Shown: positions 51,083-61,836, counted from the stretch's first letter. The stretch: 64,000 nt of DNA from Pomphorhynchus laevis (GCA_012934845.2 WNNJ02002652.1:351909-415908), one strand, 5' to 3'. Numbers and translations are program-made. Notes: generated by a model from the letters alone, not told the origin.

Positions 51083-51339
51083 ATGCACCCTGGTGTGGTA
51101 TTTGCCAGCGTTTGGAATCTGTGTGCAATTTGCTCGGTACTCATTTCGAAAATCACTCAGATGTCTTCGTCGCTAAAATTGATGCTACACTTTACGAAAT
51201 ACCTTCTATCCCTATTCGCAGCTTCTCAACAATTATGTTATTCCTAAAATGCGAAAATATTCATATAATTATTTATGGCGGAAATCGTACATTAGAAAGT
51301 TTTATCATGTTTATTAAAAATGGAGGAATATCTGAATAA
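50704..51339 (+). pseudogene. Protein disulfide isomerase retrocopy (b'-a' part)
   Basis: A 211-codon intronless frame aligns with the second half of the PDI (P4HB) b' domain and the a' thioredoxin domain: KFMLETAKSFREAVAFTLVD, IFEFFDLTDTHLPAIRLIKI, KLPEDWNNGSVKTLVQSN, VLVEFYAPWCGICQRLESVC, GGNRTLESFIMFIKNGGISE. The a-b-first half of b' and a KDEL end are missing. The active site is CGIC instead of CGHC, and the conserved cis-Pro of the SFPT motif is Ser (SFSTIMLF), so oxidoreductase activity would be doubtful. Upstream and downstream are two direct copies of a PLE-flank segment (TAATATTTTGTTGGTT...), suggesting capture of a host mRNA piece into PLE DNA. Still largely open, so young. Confidence 0.85.
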
Positions 51340-53240
51340 GCAATTGTGGACAAGGATAAATCCATGCCTACAGTTGAAAAGGAGTCAGTATCAGTTCCAA
51401 CCAAAGTACAATTAATTTAATATTGTAAATTTAATATTTTAATAATATTTTGTTGGTTCATACTTCTTTATTTTAAGTAATAGAAATAAAAGTCATCAAA
51501 CTTTTACTAGATTGAAATGCACATTTTTGATTTGGGAATTTGCAAATATTAAATCAATACAACTACGGCCATTGAATGATTCGTGTGTCCATCTCTCTAC
51601 GGGCAAATTGTATTTAAGTTTAGCGTTGCAAAATAGTCTATTAGTAATTAAAATTTTAAAGGTATAAGATCTTGTATTATATTATAATTTTTTAATATTA
51701 AATACGTAGACTCAGTTAACTCATTTAATTTATATATTGAAAATTTAATATTTTAATAATATTTTGTTTATTTATACTTCACCATTATAAGAAATGGAAA
51801 TAAAAATATATTAAACTTGCTTGAAAATTAGCAGAAAAATAGTCGTAACACCATTGAACTGGTCCTTGTATAGTAGCTGCGTAATGGCCCATTAATATGA
51901 CACACGAGCGAAAAGATTTACTTATAGCGCATTCTGCACATTGTTTTATTCCAAATAAATAATCATTGACGTTATTGATAACATATTAACACAGAGATGA
52001 TAAATATAATTTCATATAAAAAAGATAATAACTAAATGAAAACAGTATAAGAAATAAATGAAAACAGTACCGTTATAAGAAATGGAAATAAAAATTATCA
52101 AACTTGCTTGAAAAAAAACAGAAAAGTAATAATGTCATATCAATAATACATTGTTTCAGTATTAACATAAGGATGGACCTGCGGAAGGTCCATTTCAAGG
52201 GCAGCATCGCATATTTGATAAAGTATGCGATGTCATTCAAAGCTGGTGATAGCTGATTGCTGTTGAAAGTTGATCACTGATTTGTAAAAAAGCTAATCGC
52301 TGATTGTTAAAATTTAAAATTTAAATTTAAACTAATAGTCCACTTTTTTGAATTGGCTTATACATAATAGACGATGATAATCGCTTTTTGTAAAATAAGC
52401 GATCATTTATTGTGAAACATTTTTTGTAATTCTGATGATGATAGCATGAGCTATCAAAATATAGAATTTTTTTTGTCAAATAAAGGATAATTTATGCTTC
52501 TTTGTTCCTGTAATAACTATGTATTGTAAAAACAGTTGATCGCTGATTGTGAAACAGCGAATGGCTGATTGTGACTCAATCGCTAAAAAAGCTGATCGCT
52601 GATTGTGACTGTTACATAATAGACGATGATCGCTAAATGTAAAAAAAGCTGATCGCTGAAAACTTATAATTGAAATTTAAAATAAAAGTCATTTTTATGA
52701 ATTGACTTATAAATTACAGACGATGTATTAGATAAGGATTAGAGGTCATCCGGAGGAACAGCTATGCTATCAGATTTTGGATCATATTCCTCGCACGTGC
52801 TAATGACGTATTTCCTCTGTTGAAATTTAATTATTTAGTATATTATTCTAATACATTTTCTACATAAGAGTATAATTTTATTTTCAATAATATTTTAATG
52901 ATTTGTATATTGAAAATTTAATATTTTAATAATATTTTGTTGGTTTATACTTCTCCGTTATAAGTAATAGAAATAAAAGTCATCAAACTTACACAGAGAT
53001 GATAATAAGAAGATAATAACTAAATGAAAACAGTATAAGAAATAAATGAAAACAGTACCATTATAAGAAATGGAAATATAAATTATCAAACTTGGTTGAA
53101 AAAAAACAGGAAAGTAATAATGTCATATCAATAATACATTGTTTCAGTATTTCTGACAGGTTATATTATCGGGAAAGCAACGTTCGCCGTCCGATAATAA
53201 CTTGTCGGTAGAACAAATCGTACAACTGAGGCTACGTAGT
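51340..53240. mobile_element. PLE-related non-coding debris with minisatellite
   Basis: Repeated copies (51,430, 51,740, 52,910) of TTAATATTTTAATAATATTT followed by TTATAAGWAATRGAAATAAA, and copies (52,080, 53,070) of a GAAAAAAAACAGRAAAGTAA then AATGTCATATCAATAATACA segment. 52,735-52,870 is a decayed structured block. 52,230-52,670 contains irregular repeats of AAAAAAGCTGATCGCTGATT. The GTAGCCTCAG segment ends the series near 53,230. No coding capacity. Confidence 0.7.
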
Positions 53241-53660
53241 TTATAAATCAAAAATAAAGATAAATAATTAAGATAACGAATAATTTATTATTATTTATTA
53301 ATTAAATATATAGATAAATAATAAATAATTATATAAAATTTTATACAATTAATATATAACCGCTATATTTCGATTTAATTATTAAATTGAAGTTTAATAT
53401 AAAGTAAATTATAATCATCCGCGAATTGTCATTTTCGCGCTATATTGAAATTTAGAAAAATGCTCAAAATTAATGTTAATGCTGAATATTCAATGGTTGG
53501 TATTTATGAAATTACATGATTGTTTTGTGTTATGTTTTTTTTGCTTATGTTGTTTGTCTTATGCAGAAGTATTTTTGAACAAAAAGTTAATAATAATTTA
53601 TTTAACGTGACAAATTCGTGCCAACTGCACGCCTACAAGTCCACTAACTAAAAAAATACA
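53240..53660. other. AT-rich stretch, no gene seen
   Basis: Low-complexity A/T up to about 53,400, then unique sequence bordering the L2-like LINE 3' end. Confidence 0.45.
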
Positions 53661-53676
53661 GCAAAAGTCATACAGA

Positions 53677-54397
53677 TTAATTTGTTAAATTGTTCAAATG
53701 TGATTGGATTTGGCGTTTGAAACACGGCATTGAGGTTGATTGGCGCAGATGAATAGGAATATGATTCCACGAGAGAGGATCAGTCACAAGGAAGGAGCGG
53801 AAACCAACAGAGTTAGAGTAGTTTGGGACATGTAAAAGAAGGGAATTACGGGAACGTAAAGAACAGTAGTTAGGACGAGAATTGTCGAGAAAAGATAGTT
53901 TGAGAAATGAAGGAGTAGGAAAAGTTACAAGGCGGAAAGCAATTAGAAGAATACAAATTTGAACACAAGAACAAATTGTAGGTGTAAAGAGAAGTGTGTA
54001 ATGAGAAGCCATAATCACGACGAAGACGATGGAGAAGAATCGAGTGATCGACGATGTCAAAAGCTGATATGAGATCAAGAGAAACTATGACACTACATAA
54101 TTTTTTATCGCGCGAAATGAGTAAGTCGTTATAAACTTTAAGACATGCAATTTCAGTAAAGTGATTAGCGCGAAAAGTAGCTTGGAAGGGAGAGAACAAG
54201 TTGGAGGAAAATAGATATGCATAAACTTGCTTGGGAAGAAGACGCTCAAGGAGTTTAGATAGGGTTGGGAGAAGTGAGACAGGACGGTACGAAGATGGTA
54301 GTGAAGGGTCGAGATATTCCTTCTTGAGGATAGGGCGAACAGTGGCGCATTTATAGCTGGAAGGAAATGCGCGGCTGCTGATAGACAAGTTGAACAA
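53677..54397 (-). pseudogene. L2-like LINE reverse transcriptase remnant
   Basis: Blocks: FPSSYKCATVRPILKKEY, SSYRPVSLLPTLSKLLERLL (fingers), FSPFQATFRANHFTEIACLK, then VSLDLISAFDIVDHSILLHR (the first catalytic block, with SAFDIVDHSILL as in L2/CR1 elements). Right after RRDYGFS the reading jumps to the end region: NYCSLRSRNSLLLHVPNYSN, GFRSFLVTDPLSWNHIPIHL and CFKRQIQSHLNN. Several hundred bases of palm, including YxDD, are absent. Overlapping frames show at least one shift. Confidence 0.8.
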
Positions 54398-54920
54398 AGC
54401 GGTTAGGAAAGATGAGATAGATGAACTGATTTTTTAAGCAAGTGAGTGAGAATTGGGTCAGAAAGAGAGGTGTTATTAAGTAATGACAGAAGAATCGAAG
54501 AAACTTCATCAAACGAAACGGGAAAATGAAATAGCTCTAGGAGGGAAGTATTTTAAGAAAATAGAGAATACAAGGGGCATATATGTGTAGAAGGCAAAGT
54601 AAATTAGATATCTTAGATTGTAGATAAGAAGAAAATTCATCTGGATTTATGTTGCGAGGGTTAGATGATCGTAAAAGAATTAAGTTTAAGATTTTCCAAT
54701 GAGATGTAGAGTTGGAAGCGGACTCGAGTTGATTTCGCCAAAAGTGAGTACGTTCAGTTCACATAAGAATGAGATGGGAACGGCGGAGAGAAAGATTTGA
54801 AGCACGGAGATTTGGAGTGAGTTAGGTTGGAGAACGTTTAAGAAAGCCATTAAACACACGAAAAGAGTGGTGAAGCCGACGCTTAGTAAGACTACAATCC
54901 GAATCAAAGCAGGGAGCATG

Positions 54921-55642
54921 TCACGACCGCTGAAAACCTCGTGATCGAATAGACAGAAGGTTATTGGAGATGTTCGTAAGTTCAGAATCAAACAGAATAA
55001 AGAGATCATCTGTAGAGATATAGTTAAGAGGTATTGAAAAGAGGAAAGAATTGAGTAAGGCTGTGCAGAGAATAGGGATATCGGGAAGTTTCCAGGATCG
55101 ACTTGGTGTGGATAATGATATAGACTGAGAAGGATGATGGGGAAGAGTAAGAGTGACAAGGAAATAATCGGACAAACCAGGATCAGTAATTGACAAGGAG
55201 GTACATTCATTGAAGCAGTTGGGAGCATCAATGATGTCAAGAGCACGGCCGAGAATATGAGTAATGCTTTTTGAAAATAATTTATAGTTAAAATCAGAAA
55301 AAATATTAGTTTAAGTAATAGAGTCAGAGTCAGCCGGGCGATAAATACGAATGTCAAAGTCATCGAGAACAAAAGAAGGAGTATAAGACAATGAACAGAG
55401 AGACATACGATCTGCAAGGTCGTTAAAGAACATACGTGAAGGGGCAACTGAACCTGAATGATATACAAGCACAAGTTCCAGAGAAAAAGGAGTTGATAAT
55501 CTGCATATGAGTAATTCGAAAGAAGTGTAACGAATGTTAAAGTTAATTTTACGTAGAGACATATGGTAACGAGCAATGGCAACGATACCGCAATGGTTAG
55601 AAGCAGTAGATGTGGAAAAGACAATTTGACGAGCCAATTCAA
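54921..55642 (-). pseudogene. L2-like LINE APE endonuclease remnant
   Basis: Blocks: HCGIVAIARYHMSLRKINFN, SFELLICRLSTPFSLELVLV, YHSGSVAPSRMFFNDLADRM, FVLDDFDIRIYRP (GDFN region) and, in another frame, SITDPGLSDYFLVTLTLP (SDH region; His replaced by Tyr). At least one shift separates the parts. A 318-codon hydrophobic frame overlapping here is an alternative-frame shadow. Confidence 0.75.
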
Positions 55643-55692
55643 CTAGAGAACAATCAGAGCGACATAGACGACGAATAGCAAGATCATCGGAG

Positions 55693-57117
55693 TCAGTGCC
55701 AGGATTCGGTAGATTTGACGTATTGATACGGATGACTTGTCGCTTGTTTCACGTCGATGTTTCTCAATGCAGCTAAATTGAGCTGATCAATATCAGAAGG
55801 GGAGCGGTCAGGAAAGTTACGACATTCAGACGAAGTGGTAGGAAGTTTAAACCGCTGGGAGAGTACCAAGGATGCATGTGAACTATGTCGGAAAACGATT
55901 TTTAGGAGTGGAGGACTGAGATGATTGGATTTAGTGGATTTGTTTAAACGCATCAAAGATACAGGAGCGATATTATTGAAGAGGGATGGATTATCATCAG
56001 GAAGAATGCTTGCTAGGATAGACCTGAAAGCAGATACATCATCATCGAGGCGACATTGAGGAGAAGCAGATGCAGAAAGTTTGAAAATAAATATGATAAT
56101 GCATTGATCGCGCGAAGGAAAACGATTACGTGGAAGTGGTGGACGGACAGACCTGGTAAGAGTAGAGGCAGAAGAACAGATAAACGTGGGAATGACAGGG
56201 ATGCTAAGTGAAGATTTAAGATAGTTTGGAGCATGTGTGACATGAGTGGAGTGTTGAATCGGTAGATCGGAAATGTTTCTGGAGATGATTTTGATGGAAG
56301 GATGTAAATTATTGAGAGGTGATACGATTGGAGCAAGTGTAACAGGAGTGGATTGTTGAATCGGTTGAACATAGATGTTACTGGAGATAATTTTGACAGA
56401 AGGATGTAAATTATTGAGAAGTGATACGCTGGAGGTAGAGTAAGAAGTACGTGAAGAGAAGAAAGATGTATGAGATGTATTTAGATGTGGAGAGGAATAG
56501 GAAACATGAGATACGATATGAAGGCCTTTACTTTTTGCATTGAGTAGAAGATGAAAATTAAGGGAAGTTTTATCCGTAGTTAAAAGAGGAGTGTGTGTGA
56601 GAGAAGTTTCAAGAACGGGATTCATAGATGGCAACGTAGTTAGCATGCAAGCGGATGACGACGATAGCTTGGAAGATATTTTGTCGATTGTTGATGGTCC
56701 ATGTATAACAGCAGTCTGAGTCGACTGAGATACATCATTAATATCATTTATTGAGCACAACTTCTTTTCGTTAGCCTCCAGAACGTCTCCACCGTTTGAG
56801 TGGTCATGCTTCATTAGCTTACCTACGAGGGCAGTACAACAGAAGGCAAATTAAAGGCCAAAAGAAGCTATCGCTTCTTCCTTCATCAAACATGTATTCT
56901 GCTACAGCTTATTACAAGCATGTATTGCTGTTTCAGCAAATTTAGTAAATTTATGAAGACACATGCTGCTCTGTGAAGCCACTCTTATACAAATCATACC
57001 AGACTTAGCACCGGTAACAGACGGAGGAGCGTGGGCTAAGCGATTTCTTTTCAGAGGTTTTTTCTGGATCAAGTACTGTCGAAGTTGTGTAGCTACAAAG
57101 CAACACTGATGAGACAA
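55693..57117 (-). CDS. L2-like LINE ORF1 protein, probably incomplete
   Basis: A 373-codon open frame (56,814-55,693) rich in Ser, Thr and Pro, preceded by an in-part open stretch up to 57,117 (ATQLRQYLIQKKPLKRNR). The C-terminal 100 residues contain DDDVSAFRSILASILPDDNP, SLMRLNKSTKSNHLSPPLLK, VFRHSSHASLVLSQRFKLP and SDIDQLNLAALR, like the RLGK--RPRPLKV segment seen in ORF1 proteins of CR1/L2 elements. Two copies of a 34-residue unit (LNNLHPSVKIISSNI and LNNLHPSIKIISRNI) lie in the centre. Likely an RNA-binding chaperone by family; this is inference. Confidence 0.65.
56229..56432 (-). repeat. Two 102-bp tandem repeats within LINE ORF1
   Basis: Two adjacent in-frame units, each 34 codons, starting LNNLHPS(V/I)KIIS. 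They differ at several bases, mostly leaving the frame open. Confidence 0.8.
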
Positions 57118-57186
57118 CCCTGTAGTGATTAGTAGACTAACGTCGAAAAGCTCTATTGGGGACTAGGCATCTGTGGTAGTTGCATT

Positions 57187-57560
57187 CCGTATCAGGAAGA
57201 ACTGCGCATTGCAGTTCCTCCTGATGACCTCTGATCCTAATTCTGATTCAACATATGTTATTTATTAGTAAATCCATAAAAATTGACTTTTATTTTAGAT
57301 TCGAAAATTACATTTTATCGTAATATAAATTTAAATTGTAAAAAAAACTTATAAACTTATTTATTATTTATAATTATTTATCTTTATTTACGATTTAAAT
57401 ATAGTATAAAATCCGTAGACTAAGTTGGCAGATCTTATTTGTACTACTGGCATGTCAATTTGAACTGTAAATTTTGTTTTGTCGAAACAAAGTTTAAAAT
57501 ATAAGCTCTGTCAGAAATAATTAAACTACTGATACGACATTATTACTTTTCCAGTTTTTT
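57187..57560 (+). mobile_element. PLE 3' region, plus strand
   Basis: Starts GCAGTTCCTCCTGATGACCT and runs through TCTGATTCAACATATG, an A/T tract, CGTAGACTAAGTT, the CTCTGTCAGAAATAATT segment and TACGACATTATTACTTTTCC, ending where the truncated PDI copy begins. Adjoins the LINE 5' end. Confidence 0.75.
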
Positions 57561-57953
57561 TCCAGCTAGTTTAAAAAATTCAACTAGAACAGCTTTCGAT
57601 GGATCATGAGATACAGAAATGATATTGCTCTGTACAAGAGTTTTGACTGAACCATTGTTCCAATCCTCCGGCAACTTTTGTGATCTGTAGTGAGGCACAA
57701 TTTTGTTATCTAAACAATTTTGAACGAAATGCGTTAGATTAACGGCGCCTATTTCATTCTCATTGTCTACATTGTACTTAATCAAATCGCCTTTAATCTT
57801 GATAAGACGAATGGCCGGTAAATGGGTATCAGTTAAATCGAAAAACTCAAATATCCGTGAATGATCTTCCAGGTCACTATCAACAAGAGTGAATGCAACT
57901 GCCTCACGAAATGACTTTGCGGTTTCTAACATAAATTTACTGTATTTATACAT
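57543..57953 (-). pseudogene. Truncated PDI retrocopy in the right arm
   Basis: Same 128 N-terminal codons as the plus-strand copy at 50.7 kb (to VLVEF). It then switches at about 57,575 into PLE flank, which by chance supplies KLAGKKLEK and a stop. The whole a' active-site region is lost. It marks the inner boundary of the inverted repeat. Confidence 0.9.
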
Positions 57954-59003
57954 AATATTCTTTTTACTTATGTTCAGTGATTTATTACTTATAATGGAAA
58001 AGTATAAACCAACAAAATAATATTAAAATATTTGATTTACAATATACAAATTAACAAAATATTATTAAAAAGCAAAAATATTAAGTAAAATTATTTACGG
58101 ATAGATAATAAACAATATGTTTTGTATTAGAATAGGATACACTAGAGAATCAAATTTCATCATAGGAAATACGTTATGAGCATATATTTCGCCGCGCTGC
58201 TATGTTGGATCGAGGAATAGGGTCCCGAAACATGATAGCATAGCAGTTCCTCCTGATGACCTCTAAGCCTTATTCCAAGACAATATAAAATTTACCCTGA
58301 CGGTAATCCTACACGATTATACTATATATTGTAATTTTATATATTATATACAACATGTAATATATATTATAAATTATATAATGTCAAATCATTGCATAAC
58401 ATTATTATGTAACATAATTGAGGACCAACCAGTTTATTATTATTGATAACGATCAAAAATAAGCCTTTATTCATTAAGAAAAGCAGTTATATACTCTGCT
58501 TGTCCAGGATCTGCATTGTATGCGATGTTTTTAACTTTACACAGGATTTCGATTCTGTTGATCGAAATCACGTTCAGAGAAGTCATGAGGGAAGTCTCAC
58601 GCGATTATAATATATATTTTGTAATATTATATATTATGTATAATGTATATACATAATATATAATTATAAATTGTATAATGTATGTATTATGTATATTATT
58701 ATATATTACTGTATGATGCCAAATCATTGCATAACATCAGACAGCAGTTTATGTTATATTTATATTTATTATAAATATAAATATAAATACATTATTTAAC
58801 ATATAAATATGTTATACATTATATTTTTTTCTGTCATTTGTTGATTAAGATCAAATAATAATATTTTTATTGATTCTCTTCTGATATACATATAATCATT
58901 AGGACGATATCAAAGTATAAATAGTGATATTTTTATATTTTTAGTCATTAGCTAGCGATATGTAAAAGTAAATTTATTTAGTGATTGATCCTGCTCTATT
59001 TTT
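57575..59003 (-). repeat. Right arm of the 1,429-bp inverted repeat
   Basis: Partner of 49,654-51,082; same length and nearly the same sequence (for example one difference was seen in the outer 60 bp). Outer boundary at CCTGCTCTATTTTT. Confidence 0.9.
58150..58265 (+). ncRNA. PLE structured block in the right arm
   Basis: Identical in the parts compared to the block at 50,390-50,530, in opposite orientation, with CTGCTATG/CATAGCAG retained. Confidence 0.4.
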
Positions 59004-59146
59004 TAATAATTGGATCAGAATCATTCAGTTTTAACGGAAAAAGTTAATTGTATTAGGGATTATACCACAACGTTTAAATTGTTTTCTGTTTATCTTATGC
59101 TTATTTTTATTTAATTGGTATGTGAATTAAATAATAAGGTAGTTGC

Positions 59147-59640
59147 CTAGGAAGGGATCTTCAGCCGACTCCAAAAAGGATGCCATATTTCCTCGTTGCA
59201 CGGCTCGCTTATTCGTTGCATGAGCGAGCCGAATGCGCGTTTATCACCGGTTGTCCGCTTCAACCTTAATTCAAGCTGCCTCAAAAACGCGGATTCACTG
59301 GAGCCGACAGCGCCAAGTGATTCGATGGCGATGGGGACAAACAAATACTGTCGGTCCTTGAAGCAGCTGTATATGGTTCGTTTAAGCTGATCCGCGTGGG
59401 CTGCAACAGCGCTAACAGAAGACATTGCATGTGCGACATTACGGGCGGCCAGGGTGTTCGGGCAAGTGAAATCCCAAACGAGTATACGTCCAGCTGTCCA
59501 TTGCATAAGAATCAGACCATCGGGTCGTTTGCCATCGTTTCGCGCTAAGCCTGTCGGTTCAAGTCTGGAGAGCGATCCTGTGGCAGCTAGAGCCATTCTC
59601 AAAATATCGTTGACCGCAACGAGATATGGACGGATAGATT
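59147..59640 (-). mobile_element. RLE-type LINE 3' end: restriction-like endonuclease
   Basis: A 151-codon open frame plus a few upstream codons (YLVAVNDILRMALAATG) covers SLSRLEPTGLARNDGKRPDG, LILMQWTAGRILVWDFTCPN, TLAARNVAHAMSS, FVPIAIESLGAVGSSESAFL and RQLELRLKRTTGDKRAF. RPDG...VWD.TC is the PD-(D/E)XK-like endonuclease core of these LINEs, and the VPVA-ETLG block and R-TGD block close the protein. The best preserved piece of this lineage here, but without its RT. Confidence 0.8.
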
Positions 59641-60085
59641 AAATCCGTCGGCGATTGGATGGATACATTTGAATAGATTAAAATTAGATTTGAAATTAGA
59701 TTAAAAATAATTTAAAATAATTTAAAACAATAAAATAAAATAATTAAAATAAAATAATTCTAATAATTAAAATTAGATTTTAAATGGTTATATATGTAGC
59801 AACGTACAATATTTTTATATTAAAAATTTACTTATAATTTTGATCATAGAATTGTTGATTCTCTATGTTTAATCTGCATACCGTCATTCTTCAATAAAAA
59901 TCCTGATTTCTTCCAGAGAATAGAGTGATAATTTTTAAGAACCCTCAGATAATTTTAAAATTAATATCAATTTATAACGTTCATAAGTAGAACCTAAATC
60001 ATTTGTCCTACGTTACTTATCCTACTAGATAAGTTGATTAAATGATCAATTCTTTACAATTTTTTATTACAATATATTTAAAAGA
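59640..60085. other. Upstream region of the cysteine-pair gene
   Basis: AT-rich; AAAATAAAATAATT runs at 59,700-59,770. No clear TATA or other promoter element can be singled out in such AT-rich DNA. Confidence 0.4.
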
Positions 60086-61219
60086 ATGTATAGTAAATGG
60101 TGTTTTTTATATTTACCGCTATTTATTCAGAAAATTACAACAGGATTGTTTGTTGTTCTGTTCTATACTGTATTGATATTAGCTATACAAGATGACTTAA
60201 ATATTGAACTTATATATCAGCAATGTGTTCAACGTGGTGGATATTTTAATGCATTTGATTTAACATGCTCGAAGACTTTAGACAGTCTGGCAAGAAAATC
60301 TCAGCTAAAGGATATGTGTAAATCGATCTCACTTGAGTACAGCGCTGCTATTGACTTTTGTGTTCAGCCTTTGACCAAAAGTGAGCGCGAGACACATTTC
60401 ACTCCAATTATCAATAAAACAATGGATTTTGACTTAAAGCATCGCACATGTTTTCGTGCAGGCATGTTGTACAGTACACAGTTCCAACAATGTGTACATT
60501 TTCCTGATCAAATGGACGACCATATGCTTAAGTATTCGAAACGATACCAGACAATATTCATAAATGAATACTATACAAAATTTTGCCAAATTGCAGGTTT
60601 GAGATACAATGTATACTATGGATTTTGTGTTTCGAATGTTACTGATGCTAAGGAGTTCTTAAGACCATTTCATGACACATATCTTTTTGAAAATCGAGAT
60701 ACTCGAAACAAGCACCTTTGCTTTTTAGAAGGTTTACAATTAGTTGGTACAAAACGAGCACCGCAATGCGCTCCATTTCCAGTACAACATCCCAAGATTA
60801 AAGATATTAGGGAACTATACATGAAAAACAGGGAAGATTTCATTATAAAAAGATGCCCATCATATTTACAGTATCATAGACAAATGGGCTTCTGTACAAG
60901 AAGGCCACCGATAGTTTACAGTAATATGTTCGATATGCGGAGGGTATTTAGAATAGCGAAAATTGCTCTGTACAAAAGTAAACGATACAAGCACATCACA
61001 AATGACTTTAGCCAAGACGACATTGCTAAATGCTGCATAAATAGTGGCTTAGATTATTCGAAATTGAAGAGCAAGTGTGTACGTTATTTAGCTAATCCAA
61101 CAGCTCATGAGCTTGTCAATTACAGATTTAAATACCAAGATATAAAGAACGCAACTTTCAAAAAGTATTGTAACTTAATCGGTAAAACGTTCAACCAATT
61201 TCAAGGTTTATGCATTTAG
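60086..61219 (+). CDS. Secreted or type II membrane protein with eight cysteine-pair repeats (novel)
   Basis: 377 codons without introns or stops. Residues 19-33 (TGLFVVLFYTVLILAIQ region) form a hydrophobic segment that would be a signal anchor or signal peptide. The rest holds eight Cys pairs at 47/61, 78/92, 122/136, 167/181, 212/228, 257/270, 317/331 and 362/376. Six of them have exactly 13 residues between the Cys and the other two have 12 and 15; pair spacing is 44-45 residues in most cases (31 between the first two, 60 before the seventh). Consensus: C-x3-G-L-x-Y-N-x4-G-x-C-V. Glycine follows the first Cys by four in most repeats. NKT and NVT are possible glycosylation sites. Likely extracellular with one disulfide per repeat. 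I do not know this family. Base composition is less AT-biased than flanks and the frame is intact over 1.1 kb, so it looks like a real gene. The start is the first ATG of the frame. Confidence 0.8.
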   Translation: MYSKWCFLYLPLFIQKITTGLFVVLFYTVLILAIQDDLNIELIYQQCVQRGGYFNAFDLTCSKTLDSLARKSQLKDMCKSISLEYSAAIDFCVQPLTKSERETHFTPIINKTMDFDLKHRTCFRAGMLYSTQFQQCVHFPDQMDDHMLKYSKRYQTIFINEYYTKFCQIAGLRYNVYYGFCVSNVTDAKEFLRPFHDTYLFENRDTRNKHLCFLEGLQLVGTKRAPQCAPFPVQHPKIKDIRELYMKNREDFIIKRCPSYLQYHRQMGFCTRRPPIVYSNMFDMRRVFRIAKIALYKSKRYKHITNDFSQDDIAKCCINSGLDYSKLKSKCVRYLANPTAHELVNYRFKYQDIKNATFKKYCNLIGKTFNQFQGLCI

Positions 61220-61447
61220 ATAAATTTCAAATCATGCGACCACAAAAATAACGAAATAATCATTACCAAAATAATATTTTTGTATTAATTTCTCAGTTTT
61301 AAACTTTTGCTGACGATTTAAACCCATATTAAAAATAATTCCTACCTAAAAACAGTTAGTGTTGGTAAAATTAGTCAAATGTACAAACTTGGGAATTTTA
61401 TCCATTAAAACTTTAAATTTTCATTTTAAACATGTGAAATTATAAAT

Positions 61448-61640
61448 GCGAAATATTGAAAATATCCATTTATTTCTGGAACAAAGAAATATGTTTATCC
61501 TATTTTAATGCTCAATTTTAAAATAGGATAAACTATTTTAAAATAGGTTCAATATTTTAATGATCCTGTTATCATCGTCAGCAAAATTGCAAACAGCTTT
61601 TTCTTATATATTCAATATTCATGTATTGAATATTGAATAA
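61448..61640 (+). repeat. Dispersed direct repeat, copy 1
   Basis: Shares AAAATATCCATTTATTTCTG, CCTGTTATCATC and the terminal palindrome TATTCAATA-ttcatg-TATTGAATA with 63,110-63,262. Non-coding, downstream of the cysteine-pair gene. Confidence 0.75.
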
Positions 61641-61836
61641 GTTACCGCCTACGCCAACTATAGAACACATAAATTGTGTAATTTGGTATATAAGCCAAAT
61701 ATAAACCAACATTTCATATATATAGTGAATATTGCATACACGAGTTGCTATTCTTAATTGGTCGGTTTGATATTATCCTCGCGTGGTTGTTTGAATCCTA
61801 TCAGCATCCTGTACACTACAATCAGCGTGGGTAGAC

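Larger units (their letters stand above)
53660..57120 (-). mobile_element. L2/CR1-like LINE, ORF1 to RT end
   Basis: Reading down the minus strand: an ORF1-type reading (57,117-55,693), an APE endonuclease (55,642-54,921), RT fingers (54,397-53,960) and a C-terminal domain (53,930-53,677). Less AT-rich than its surroundings. It lies between the arms of the 1.43-kb inverted repeat. The middle of the RT, including the YxDD box, is deleted, so the copy is inactive. CR1/L2 assignment is from recognisable blocks, not a search. Confidence 0.8.

Noticed and set aside
50704-51339. Functional PDI gene
   Set aside because: Lacks the a and b domains, signal peptide and KDEL, has CGIC and lost the cis-Pro, and sits between element repeats.
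54686-55642. 318-codon Leu-rich ORF resembling a membrane protein
   Set aside because: It overlaps the LINE endonuclease in another frame; the hydrophobicity comes from reading a pyrimidine-rich strand out of frame.
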